From positions 1-64,000 of the forward strand of contig JAQBQF010000311.1 in the NCBI GenBank assembly GCA_028287115.1: DNA of 64,000 bases, read 5' to 3'. Positions 41,474-49,270 of the stretch are shown here, in pieces. The position numbers and the translations under genes were made by a program. Positions within the stretch are counted from its first letter, which is position 1, and each line of letters begins with the position of its first letter. This DNA is from Myxococcales bacterium (lineage in GTDB: Bacteria; Myxococcota_A; Polyangia; Haliangiales; Haliangiaceae). The notes beneath the pieces are model-generated. The model was not told the DNA's origin. It did not search any database and was given only the letters and a program-made list of their open reading frames with translations.

Positions 41474-43645
41474 CTATGTCTTAGGCTTAGCGCGGATGAT
41501 GACTTGGTTGTCCTTGACGACGATCGAGAAGTCCACGGCCTTCGCCTTGTACTGCTCCATGATCTTCGGAGCCTGCTGATTGATCGTCTTCAGGAGTTTT
41601 GCGTGGCCTCCCGGCCCGACGTCTTCCCCGACCATCTGTTTCGCCTTGACGTACTTCGCGTAGAGCGCGTTGACATCCGCATCGGTCATCCCCGGCGGTG
41701 GACGTTGCGGCGGACCCGGCTCCGGACGCGGCTGCGGTCGTGGCGTCGGCCTGGTCGCCGGTTTTGGGGACGCGGCTGCGGATTTCGCCGGCTCGGGTTG
41801 CGGAGCTGCCGCGGGTTTTGCCGGCGGCGCTGGTTCAGCGCGCGGCTCGCGCGCGAACGGACCCGACATCGACTCGACCTCGACCGCTCCATACGCGGCC
41901 GCTGCTCCGGGCGCGATCGGATTTGGCCGGACGTTCTGCGACGGGGCGTTCGGCGCCGGCACTTTCGGCAACGCCGGCATCGCCGGCATCGCCGTCTTCA
42001 CGGCGGCCGGTGGCGCGGGCACCAAGGGCTTGGGACCGATCGCCGCCGGCGATTTGGGAACCACGCCGATCCCCACCGCCGGGGTGGGAATCCCTGGGCG
42101 AGGTCCCGCGGCGACGCCCGGGGTCGTCCCGTCTTGAGCCGGAAACCGAGACGCCGGCGGACGAATCGCCGGCTCGCTGTTTTGAGGCGCTTCCGGCAGG
42201 ACAGCGACGGGCCCCGTCTGGCGCGACGGGATCGGCACCGGCGCCACAGGCTGCGTGCCCGGCTGCGACGGGAAGCGCACGGGCTGGGTTTGTCGAGCGT
42301 CGCTGGGACTCGCGACTTGCGCTGGATCGGGCTGAACGCGAACCGGTCCGGTCTGGCGAGATGGCGGCGCTTGCGTGCCCGGTTGCGTTCCCGGCGGAAC
42401 GGGCACGCGCACCGGTCCGGTTTGGCGCGCGGCGGCTTGCGCCGGATCCGGCTGAACGCGCACGGGTCCCGTCTGGCGAGCCGCTGCTGCTGCCGCCACA
42501 GGATCTGGTGCAGCTGCGTCCGGATCTGGCTGTACGCGCACCGGCCCGGTCTGACGAGCTGCGGGATTTGCTGGCACCACGCCCGGCGGTCGAGCCGCTG
42601 ATGGATGGGTCGGCGCCGCGCCGGCCGCTCCTGGATGGGTCGACGGCACCACGCCGGTTTGGCGAGCTGCAGGATTCGTCGACGGCACCGGCCCGGTCTG
42701 GCGAGCGGCTTCGGGGTTCGTCGGTGGCACGATGCCCGTCTGGCGAGCGGCAGGATTTGCCGGCGGTACCGGGCCGGTTTGCCGAGCCGCAGGATTCGCC
42801 GGCGGCACCGCGCCTGTCTGACGAGCGGCAGGATTTGCCGGCGGCACTGCGCCCGTCGCTCGAGCCGCGATCGGCGGCACCGCGCCCGTCTGGCGAGCGG
42901 CAGGATTTGCCGGCGGCGCGGCGCCCGTCGGAACGGGGGTGGCGCGTTGCACAGGCACCGCCGGCTCTTTCTCCTGCTCGACCGATGCAAAGAACGAGTC
43001 GAGATCCATCGTCTCGTCGCTGTCGTCGATCACGTGTGCGCCGCCGCGGGTCTTGAGACTGCGCCGGAGCTCCGTCGGCTCCGAGATCATCGCCGGTCCG
43101 TCATCCTCGTCGGGCTCCGGCGGCAGCTCGGGCGTTGCCGCCTCGGGAGCGAGCGTCAGCAGCTCTTCGTCGCTGAGCTCCTCGCCCTTGGCAGCCTTGC
43201 GACGCGCATTCGTCGCGAGGGCCAGCTCGCGGTCGCGAACGACTTGCTCCCGCATCCGCTTCGGCATTGCCGCCAGGATCTCCTCGGGAATCGCCTCGCC
43301 GCTGCGCGCGGCCTCGCGGCCGATCTTCGACAGATTGCGGCCGTAGGTGCCGTTCTCGATCTGCCGGAGCGTGCGTCGCCAGTACGAGTTATACGAGCCG
43401 AACTTCTGCTGCAGCGTCGCGAACCGGTAGCGAAGCCCGGTGTTGCGGATCGAGATCTGGGTCAGATCGCGAAGCTTCCGCTCGACGTCGGTGTGGAGGT
43501 ACGCGGGCGCCGACTTCTGGATGCCGAGGAAGTACTGCTCGTACAACACCTTCAGGCGATCGAGTGTCTTATCGAGAACATCGAGCATTTCCTCGATGTC
43601 CTCGGGCGTCGTCGACAGGCTGTCGTGGGCAGACTTCGAAGCCAC
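41474..43645 (-). CDS. Large Pro/Ala-rich RQTG-repeat protein with MXAN_5187-like ends
   Basis: 723 residues. The first 150 residues form a helical domain (LDRLKVLYEQYFLGIQKSAP, YNSYWRRTLRQIENGTYGRN). An acidic linker follows. Residues about 235-480 hold eleven RQTG motifs in a degenerate 10-14 residue repeat (NPAARQTGPVPP, ARQTGPVRVQPDP). A Pro/Ala tail leads to a C-terminal domain (653-723, MTDADVNALYAKYVKAKQMV) resembling that of MXAN_5187 in Myxococcus. No signal peptide or membrane helix. The RQT motif fits basic-directed Ser/Thr kinase sites, so the repeat could be a multisite phosphorylation tract; that is inference. Divergent from rseP with a 53-base gap. Confidence 0.7.
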   Translation of the reverse strand: MASKSAHDSLSTTPEDIEEMLDVLDKTLDRLKVLYEQYFLGIQKSAPAYLHTDVERKLRDLTQISIRNTGLRYRFATLQQKFGSYNSYWRRTLRQIENGTYGRNLSKIGREAARSGEAIPEEILAAMPKRMREQVVRDRELALATNARRKAAKGEELSDEELLTLAPEAATPELPPEPDEDDGPAMISEPTELRRSLKTRGGAHVIDDSDETMDLDSFFASVEQEKEPAVPVQRATPVPTGAAPPANPAARQTGAVPPIAARATGAVPPANPAARQTGAVPPANPAARQTGPVPPANPAARQTGIVPPTNPEAARQTGPVPSTNPAARQTGVVPSTHPGAAGAAPTHPSAARPPGVVPANPAARQTGPVRVQPDPDAAAPDPVAAAAAARQTGPVRVQPDPAQAAARQTGPVRVPVPPGTQPGTQAPPSRQTGPVRVQPDPAQVASPSDARQTQPVRFPSQPGTQPVAPVPIPSRQTGPVAVLPEAPQNSEPAIRPPASRFPAQDGTTPGVAAGPRPGIPTPAVGIGVVPKSPAAIGPKPLVPAPPAAVKTAMPAMPALPKVPAPNAPSQNVRPNPIAPGAAAAYGAVEVESMSGPFAREPRAEPAPPAKPAAAPQPEPAKSAAASPKPATRPTPRPQPRPEPGPPQRPPPGMTDADVNALYAKYVKAKQMVGEDVGPGGHAKLLKTINQQAPKIMEQYKAKAVDFSIVVKDNQVIIRAKPKT

Positions 43646-43698
43646 GTGGGAACAGGATAGCAGTTCTGCTATAGCGTCGGTCGGCGGTTGGGCCCGGC

Positions 43699-45330
43699 AT
43701 GTCCATTCTGTATTTCTTCTTGCTTGTTGGCGTCCTCGTGGTGGTCCACGAGCTCGGCCACTTCACGGCCGCCAAGCTGCTGGACGTCAAGGTGTTGCGG
43801 TTCTCGTTCGGGTATGGCCGGCCGCTGGTCCGGGTCAAGCTGCGCGAGACCGAGTACCAGATCGCGGTGTTTCCGTTCGGCGGCTACGTCCGGATCCTGG
43901 GCGTCGAAGGCGACACGACCTCCAAGGCCGATACCGGCCGGAGCTTGGCGAGCCGACCGTTGTGGCAGCGGCTCGTGGTCGTGTTTGCCGGGCCGGCGGC
44001 CAATCTGCTGCTGCCGATCATCATCTACTTCGCGTTCTTCGCCGGGCACACGGTGTTACCGGCAGCCGTGATCGGCGATGTGCTCGACGGCGGGGCCGCC
44101 GCCCGCGCCGGCATCGAGCCCGGCGATCGAGTGATCGAGATCGACGGCCGCGCAGTGCGTTACTGGGAAGAGATCGAGACCGCCGTGCGCAGCGCGCCCG
44201 GTAAAGAGCTGCATCTGCGGGTGTCACGTAACGGCAAGGTCTTCGAACGCTACCTGACGCCGATCGAAGACGTCGTCCGCTACCGAGACGGCCAGATCTC
44301 GATGCAAGGCCGGGTCGGGATCACGCATGCGCCGTTCGTCCCGCTCGTCGGCGTGATCGACGAGCAATCGCCTGCCGCCCGCGCCGGCTTGCGCACGGGC
44401 GATCTGATCATCAGCGTCGACGGTCAACCGGTTCACAACTGGAGCGACGTCCAGCATCACCTCGGCCGGTTCGCGCGGCGCACGAGCCTCGTGTACTTCC
44501 GTGGCTCGGAGGTGCCCGGCGTGCCGCAGATCCAGCTGCTCGGTGCCGGATTCGCGGATCTCGTTCCAGAGACCCAGATCGATCCAACGCTCAAGCGCCA
44601 GACCTATACCGGCCTCGAGCGCGCGGAGATGTTCGTCGCGCACGTCGATCCGGGCTCTCCGGCCGACGGTGCCGGCCTCAAACCGGGAGACCTGATCGTC
44701 GCACTCGACGACAAGCCCGTCGTGCATTGGCTCGATCTCGATCAACGACTGCAGGCGGAGCCGGCGAAGACGTTCAAGCTCGCGTGGAAGCGCGCGGCAG
44801 GTCCGAGGACCGAGACGCTGACAGCCGAGCTGACGCAGGTCCAGCGCAAACAGCTCGACGACTACGATCACACCGTCACGCGCCTCGTGTTCGGCGCACG
44901 CAATGACGTCGATCGCGGAACCGGCGCGATGCTGCCGATCGAGGGCCGCTTCGGTTACGCGCTGAGTAAGGCGCTGGAGCGCACCGGCGACACCATCACG
45001 ACGATGGTCACCGGCTTCTTCAAGATCCTCGGTGGCGATGTCGGCGGCCCGTTCACGGTCTATCGCATCGCCTCCGTGTCAGGAAATCAGGGCTGGGACA
45101 GCTTCTTGCTGATGCTGGCGCTCGTCAGTGTCAACCTTGCCCTCATCAACTTGCTTCCGATCCCGATGCTCGACGGCGGCCACTTACTCGTGTTCGCCGT
45201 CGAGGGCGCGACGCGCAAACGCCTTTCGCCGAAGACGCGCGGCAGGGTTCAGAGTGTCGGCCTGTTCGTCATCATCCTCATCACGATCCTCGCGTCGCGA
45301 AACGACGTCTTGAAACATCTCTGGCCGTGA
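43699..45330 (+). CDS. rseP: Site-2 zinc metalloprotease RseP with three PDZ-like domains
   Basis: 543 residues; E. coli RseP has 450 and two PDZ domains. The zinc motif HELGH (17-21) lies in the first membrane helix and the LDG motif is near the C-terminus (PMLDGGHLL). Between them are three PDZ-like segments, each with a conserved turn: GAAARAGIEPGDRVIEIDGR, SPAARAGLRTGDLIISVDGQ, SPADGAGLKPGDLIVALDD. The protease cleaves membrane-spanning anti-sigma or other proteins after a first cut by a site-1 protease. It overlaps tsaB by 4 bases (GTGA) and is divergent from the RQTG-repeat gene. Inner membrane. Confidence 0.95.
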   Translation: MSILYFFLLVGVLVVVHELGHFTAAKLLDVKVLRFSFGYGRPLVRVKLRETEYQIAVFPFGGYVRILGVEGDTTSKADTGRSLASRPLWQRLVVVFAGPAANLLLPIIIYFAFFAGHTVLPAAVIGDVLDGGAAARAGIEPGDRVIEIDGRAVRYWEEIETAVRSAPGKELHLRVSRNGKVFERYLTPIEDVVRYRDGQISMQGRVGITHAPFVPLVGVIDEQSPAARAGLRTGDLIISVDGQPVHNWSDVQHHLGRFARRTSLVYFRGSEVPGVPQIQLLGAGFADLVPETQIDPTLKRQTYTGLERAEMFVAHVDPGSPADGAGLKPGDLIVALDDKPVVHWLDLDQRLQAEPAKTFKLAWKRAAGPRTETLTAELTQVQRKQLDDYDHTVTRLVFGARNDVDRGTGAMLPIEGRFGYALSKALERTGDTITTMVTGFFKILGGDVGGPFTVYRIASVSGNQGWDSFLLMLALVSVNLALINLLPIPMLDGGHLLVFAVEGATRKRLSPKTRGRVQSVGLFVIILITILASRNDVLKHLWP

Positions 45331-45995
45331 AGGTCCTCGCGCTCGATACGGCGACGCTGACCGCGAGCATCGCTTTGGTGGAAGACGCTCGCGTCCTCGC
45401 CGGCGCGACGCACGACAGTGCCGGCCGCAAGGCGGACCTGCTCGTCGTGATCGATGAGCTCTGCCGCGAAGCGGGCGTCGCGCCCACCGAGCTCGACGCG
45501 ATCGCGATCGGTGCTGGCCCCGGGTCGTTCACCGGCTTGCGGATCGGCATGGCGACGGCCAAAGGTATCGCCTTCGCCGCGAAGCGCCCCCTGTGGGCCG
45601 TATCGACGCTCGCCGCGCTCGCCAGCGAAGGTGGCGCGGGACTCGTCATCGGGGTACTCGATGCGCGCCGCGGCGAAGTGTTCGCGGGCTGTTATCGCGA
45701 CGGCGTGCTCGCCGCACCCGAGCGCGTGTTGCCGCCCGCGGAGCTCGCCGCGTGGATCGCGACGCTCGGCGAGCCCGCGCGATTTGTCGGCGATGCACTC
45801 GCCGTTCATCCCGAGCTGTCGCCGTTTGCCGATCGCTGGCAGCACGCGACACCTTCGGCGGCAGCGGTCGCACGCCTGGCGCTCGCCGGCGCTCGGGTCG
45901 ACGTCGTGACGACGGGATCGCCCGCGTATATCCGCATGGCGGAGGCCGAGCTCAAGTATCCCGACGGCATCCCGGGGGCGTTGCGCAAGCGTTAG
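45327..45995 (+). CDS. tsaB: tRNA threonylcarbamoyladenosine biosynthesis protein TsaB
   Basis: 222 residues from the GTG at 45327. ASKHA fold, with the opening MKVLALDTATLTASIALVED and the conserved GAGPGSFTGLRIGMATAKGI that packs against TsaD. TsaB is the non-catalytic partner of TsaD in the t6A-forming complex that modifies A37 of ANN-decoding tRNAs. Cytosolic and normally essential. It is translationally coupled to rseP. The other members (tsaC, tsaD, tsaE) are not in this window. Confidence 0.95.
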   Translation: MKVLALDTATLTASIALVEDARVLAGATHDSAGRKADLLVVIDELCREAGVAPTELDAIAIGAGPGSFTGLRIGMATAKGIAFAAKRPLWAVSTLAALASEGGAGLVIGVLDARRGEVFAGCYRDGVLAAPERVLPPAELAAWIATLGEPARFVGDALAVHPELSPFADRWQHATPSAAAVARLALAGARVDVVTTGSPAYIRMAEAELKYPDGIPGALRKR

Positions 45996-46076
45996 CCGTG
46001 TCCCCGCTCACGCGTTTGCCGCGTACGTATTTTCGCCAATCGATCTCGATTGCCCGCGAGGACGATAATCTGCGGG

Positions 46077-46868
46077 ATGGGGAGGGTCGGATTCGTCCTC
46101 GCGAGTGCACTCGTGTTCGCAGCATGCGACAGCGTGTTCGGACTGCAAGACCTCCACACGCCCGCTCCCGACGCCTTCCTCATGTACGACGAGGATGGAG
46201 ACGGCATCGACAACACGCTCGACAACTGTCCGACGATCTACAACCCGGATCAACTCGACGACGGAGATCACGATGGCATCGGCGATGTCTGTGATCCGCA
46301 CCGAACGACACCCGGCGATCATCTCGTGTTCGCCGACTACTTCGACGGTACGAGCTACACGTGGACGCCGGATTCCGGGGCCCACTGGCGCTCGACCGAG
46401 AGCGCGCTCGACAGCACCGCCGCCCCCGATGCGACGAACGCGCTCTTGTCGCGCATCGAGATGTTGAGCGCCCCGACGATCGCGATCGGCTTCACCGTGC
46501 TCGATTACGGAACCGATAGTTCGGCGAACAACGCGGTCGAGATCACGATCGCGTATCCGAGCAACAGCGGGACCTGCCGGATCATCGGGATGGCGCCCGG
46601 GGATCCGTTCGACGAAGCGGCCACTGATGTCGAGAAGACAGACCTGATGTCGACGAACCTGGCACAGCCGATCATGGTCAACGAGGTCGTCACGATGACG
46701 CTGACCCGCGAACCGTCTTCGACGAAGAACGGCCGCTGCCTCGTCAACAACACGACCACGCCGATGTTTCACGGTGCGCAAACGACATTTACGGACGTCA
46801 ATGCCTCGATCGCCGTGCGCAACATGAAGGTCTCGTTGAGATACGCGCTCGTGTACGACGTTCCGTGA
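46077..46868 (+). CDS. Lipoprotein with thrombospondin type 3-like calcium repeats
   Basis: 263 residues from the ATG at 46077. Signal GRVGFVLASALVFAAC with lipobox FAAC. A single TSP3-type calcium repeat follows (DEDGDGIDNTLDNCPTIYNP and DGDHDGIGDVCD), with its Asp-rich loops and paired Cys. The mature domain beyond is beta-rich with two further Cys (SGTCRIIG, GRCLVNN). Common in Myxococcota envelope proteins; binds calcium in other proteins with this repeat. Function unknown. The 81-base gap after tsaB and its own signal suggest an independent unit. Confidence 0.8.
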   Translation: MGRVGFVLASALVFAACDSVFGLQDLHTPAPDAFLMYDEDGDGIDNTLDNCPTIYNPDQLDDGDHDGIGDVCDPHRTTPGDHLVFADYFDGTSYTWTPDSGAHWRSTESALDSTAAPDATNALLSRIEMLSAPTIAIGFTVLDYGTDSSANNAVEITIAYPSNSGTCRIIGMAPGDPFDEAATDVEKTDLMSTNLAQPIMVNEVVTMTLTREPSSTKNGRCLVNNTTTPMFHGAQTTFTDVNASIAVRNMKVSLRYALVYDVP

Positions 46869-46937
46869 GCGCCGTTGCCCCGCCACGATCGGCAGCGTAT
46901 CGTTTAGGGGTTGGCAGCAAACAGCTCGGGAGGACGA

Positions 46938-47126
46938 GTGAGCACAACGACTGAGGTCGACAAACAGAGTCTGCTTGCAGAATTGACCGCCGAACACCGC
47001 CGCCTGGATAACGAGCTACGCCAACTCGAAAAGCGGCGGGCGTTGACTCCGACAGAACAAGCGGAAGTCTCTCGCCTGAAGAAACAAAAGCTCCTCACGA
47101 AAGACCGGATCACGCGCCTTTCGTAA
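46938..47126 (+). CDS. YdcH/DUF465-type small helical protein
   Basis: 62 residues from the GTG at 46938, preceded by GGGAGGACGA. A short all-helical protein with the DUF465 pattern: LLAELTAEHRRLDNELRQLE, then LTPTEQAEVSRLKKQKLLTK and KDRITRL. DUF465 proteins are small cytosolic coiled-coil proteins of unknown role found across bacteria. It is 18 bases from the next gene (if that starts at 47145). Confidence 0.8.
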   Translation: MSTTTEVDKQSLLAELTAEHRRLDNELRQLEKRRALTPTEQAEVSRLKKQKLLTKDRITRLS

Positions 47127-47144
47127 CGGGTGCATAGTTCGGGC

Positions 47145-47642
47145 ATGGACCCGAGATCGAGCGAGCCTGTGCATGCGGGCACGCTGACGCCCGAGATGAT
47201 CGAGAAGATGCGCGCGATCGGGCTCCGGCTCGATCGTGGCGGCACGTTCTGGCACGAGGGGGCCACGGTGTCCCACCCCCGCTTGCGGCAGGCGCTCCTG
47301 CGTTGGCTCGATGTCCTGCCCGACGGCCGCGACATCGTGCGGCTCGACGACAAGCGCTACGCCTACGTCGAGGTCGAGGACGCTCACCTGCGCGCGAAGT
47401 CGGCGCACTGGCAAGGCGATCGCTGCTTCGTGCTGTGGGACGACGATCGCGAAGAGGAGCTCGCGTACGGATCCCTTCGGCAGGCCGCCGATCACGCGCT
47501 GTACACGACCGCACTCGGCAAGCTTCGCGGCCGGATCGCGGGGCCCGCGTATCACGCCGTCGCCGAGCGGATCGTCGAAGCAGGCGATGGCTTCGCGCTC
47601 GAGGCCACGGGCAAGCGCTGGCCGATCGCGAACGCTGGTTAG
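47145..47642 (+). CDS. Hypothetical cytosolic protein
   Basis: 165 residues from the ATG at 47145 (a GTG at 47130 is possible). It has a compact mixed alpha/beta pattern with conserved-looking stretches (PEMIEKMRAIGLRLDRGGTF, LPDGRDIVRLDDKRYAYVEV, CFVLWDDDREEELAYGSLRQ, GKLRGRIAGPAYHAVAERIV). No signal peptide or membrane helix. No family recognised. The stop overlaps the convergent LeuA-family gene by 4 bases. Confidence 0.7.
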   Translation: MDPRSSEPVHAGTLTPEMIEKMRAIGLRLDRGGTFWHEGATVSHPRLRQALLRWLDVLPDGRDIVRLDDKRYAYVEVEDAHLRAKSAHWQGDRCFVLWDDDREEELAYGSLRQAADHALYTTALGKLRGRIAGPAYHAVAERIVEAGDGFALEATGKRWPIANAG

Positions 47643-48883
47643 CCTTGCGCTTTGATCACCGCGACGACTTCGTCGTCGGTGAGCACGCGGTTGCCGCGCT
47701 TCGCGGCGCCGAGCACGGCCGCGACGAGCTCCGGCGTTGGATCGTAGCCGCGTTTCTTGAGCCAGTAGACGACGTTCGATTCGCCCGAGTAGTGACCGAT
47801 CTCGATCTCTTGCTCGCGCCCGAACATGCCCGCAGGCACGCCGGAGTAGATCCGATCGGCGAGCCACGCATCACCCTTCTTGTGCGCCTTGATGATCGCC
47901 GCGGCGTGGACTCCCGTCGCGGTGCGAAACGCGTCGGTGCCGGCGAGCGGATACTGCGGATGAATCGGAATGCGCGTCGCTTGCGAGGCCGTCTTGCACC
48001 ACAGCACGAGCTTCGACAGATCGTGATCGGGCAGCTCGCCGAGTAACTTCAAGTTGAGCAGGATCTGATCCAGGGCGGCATTTCCGACGCGCTCGCCGAT
48101 CCCGAGCGCCGTGCCGTGGATCCGATCGGCGCCGTACTCGATCGCGAAGATCGAATTGACGACACCGAAGCCACGATCGTTGTGACCGTGCCAGTCGATG
48201 CCGACGTCCGGCCTTCCCATTCCGTCGAGCACGTTGCGCGTGAACCGCAACAGATTCTTGATGCCATCCGGGGTCGCGTGCCCGACGGTGTCGCAGACGA
48301 TCAGGCGCGAGGCGCCGTGCTCGACCGCGTTCGTGAACAGCTTCGTCAGCACGTCGGGACGCGAGCGCGTCGTATCTTCAGTGACGTACGCGACAGGCAA
48401 GTTGTACTTGCGGCCGAGATCGATCGCGTCGGCGGACAGCTTCATCATCCGCTGGAGATCCCAATCTTCCGCATACTGGCGAATCGGCGAGCTGCCGATG
48501 AAGCACAGCACCTCGATCTCGATCCCGACGCGCTGCGAGATATCGACGACCGCCTGGACATCATCCTGATGCGTGCGCGCGGCGCACGAGGCCTTGACGC
48601 GCAGCTTGCCGTCGCGAATGTGCTCGGCGATCGTCGTGACATCTTCGATCGCGCGCTTGCCGGCGCCTGGGAGGCCGATATCCATCGTATCGATGCCGAG
48701 CTCGTTGGCGAGATCGACGAGCCGCAGCTTGTCGCCGATCGAAGGATCGACGACCGAAGGCGATTGAATGCCGTCGCGCAGCGTTTCGTCGAGAAACTGG
48801 ATGCGGCGCTTCGGCGACAGCGCCGCGACCTTCTCCGTCGAGTTCCAGTCGTAGATCAGCTCGTGGTCGTCGCGTGCGTTCAT
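47639..48883 (-). CDS. LeuA/homocitrate-synthase family acyltransferase
   Basis: 414 residues. HMGL-type TIM barrel: opening LDETLRDGIQSPSVVDPSIG, the metal-binding HGHND, and CDTVGHATPDG. 2-Isopropylmalate synthase usually has about 510 residues with a C-terminal leucine-binding domain; that domain is absent here, so the enzyme could be isopropylmalate, homocitrate or citramalate synthase without feedback. Condenses acetyl-CoA with a 2-oxo acid. It is convergent with the preceding gene by 4 bases and followed 8 bases later by a membrane protein gene. Exact substrate unknown. Confidence 0.8.
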   Translation of the reverse strand: MNARDDHELIYDWNSTEKVAALSPKRRIQFLDETLRDGIQSPSVVDPSIGDKLRLVDLANELGIDTMDIGLPGAGKRAIEDVTTIAEHIRDGKLRVKASCAARTHQDDVQAVVDISQRVGIEIEVLCFIGSSPIRQYAEDWDLQRMMKLSADAIDLGRKYNLPVAYVTEDTTRSRPDVLTKLFTNAVEHGASRLIVCDTVGHATPDGIKNLLRFTRNVLDGMGRPDVGIDWHGHNDRGFGVVNSIFAIEYGADRIHGTALGIGERVGNAALDQILLNLKLLGELPDHDLSKLVLWCKTASQATRIPIHPQYPLAGTDAFRTATGVHAAAIIKAHKKGDAWLADRIYSGVPAGMFGREQEIEIGHYSGESNVVYWLKKRGYDPTPELVAAVLGAAKRGNRVLTDDEVVAVIKAQG

Positions 48884-48890
48884 GGCAGCC

Positions 48891-49253
48891 TCACATCACG
48901 GAGTGAAGGATCAAGATCAGAAGGGCGGTGACGCCGACGATGACCGCGAGCATCAGGAACCAACCGAGCACGAGCGCGGCACCTGCGAGCCCGAGCCCGA
49001 GGAGCCACAGCGGAGAGGCGCGCTCGCGTCGCGCGATCGATGCACTCGACGCCAGCGCGGTGAGCGCGAACCCCGGAATGCTGATTCGCCAGTCGGGGGT
49101 CGACCACAGCGGCTCCTGCGCGACCGCGACGATCACGAAGCTGACGACGCCAAGCACGAGCGCCGCGATGCCGGCCGCGTGACGTACGATCCAGTCGCCT
49201 TGCACGGCGTCGGGCCGCAGATGATCTGGTTTCGTGAGGGGCTCGGGCGCCAC
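48891..49253 (-). CDS. Small three-helix membrane protein
   Basis: 120 residues from the GTG at 49253; the frame extends upstream into the DUF4388 gene's coding strand but without features. Hydrophobic helices: GIAALVLGVVSFVIVAVAQE, about 55-75 (ISIPGFALTALASSAS), and two closely spaced ones at the C-terminus (WLLGLGLAGAALVLGWFLML, VIVGVTALLILILHSVM). No family recognised. It lies 17 bases after the DUF4388/TPR gene, and the LeuA-family gene starts 8 bases after it. Confidence 0.65.
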   Translation of the reverse strand: MAPEPLTKPDHLRPDAVQGDWIVRHAAGIAALVLGVVSFVIVAVAQEPLWSTPDWRISIPGFALTALASSASIARRERASPLWLLGLGLAGAALVLGWFLMLAVIVGVTALLILILHSVM

Positions 49254-49270
49254 CCGCCATATATAGCAGG

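Noticed and set aside
40250..42601. 783-codon + strand frame antisense to thrC and the RQTG gene
   Set aside because: Its apparent repeats (RR, GR runs) are just the complement of the RQTG repeats.
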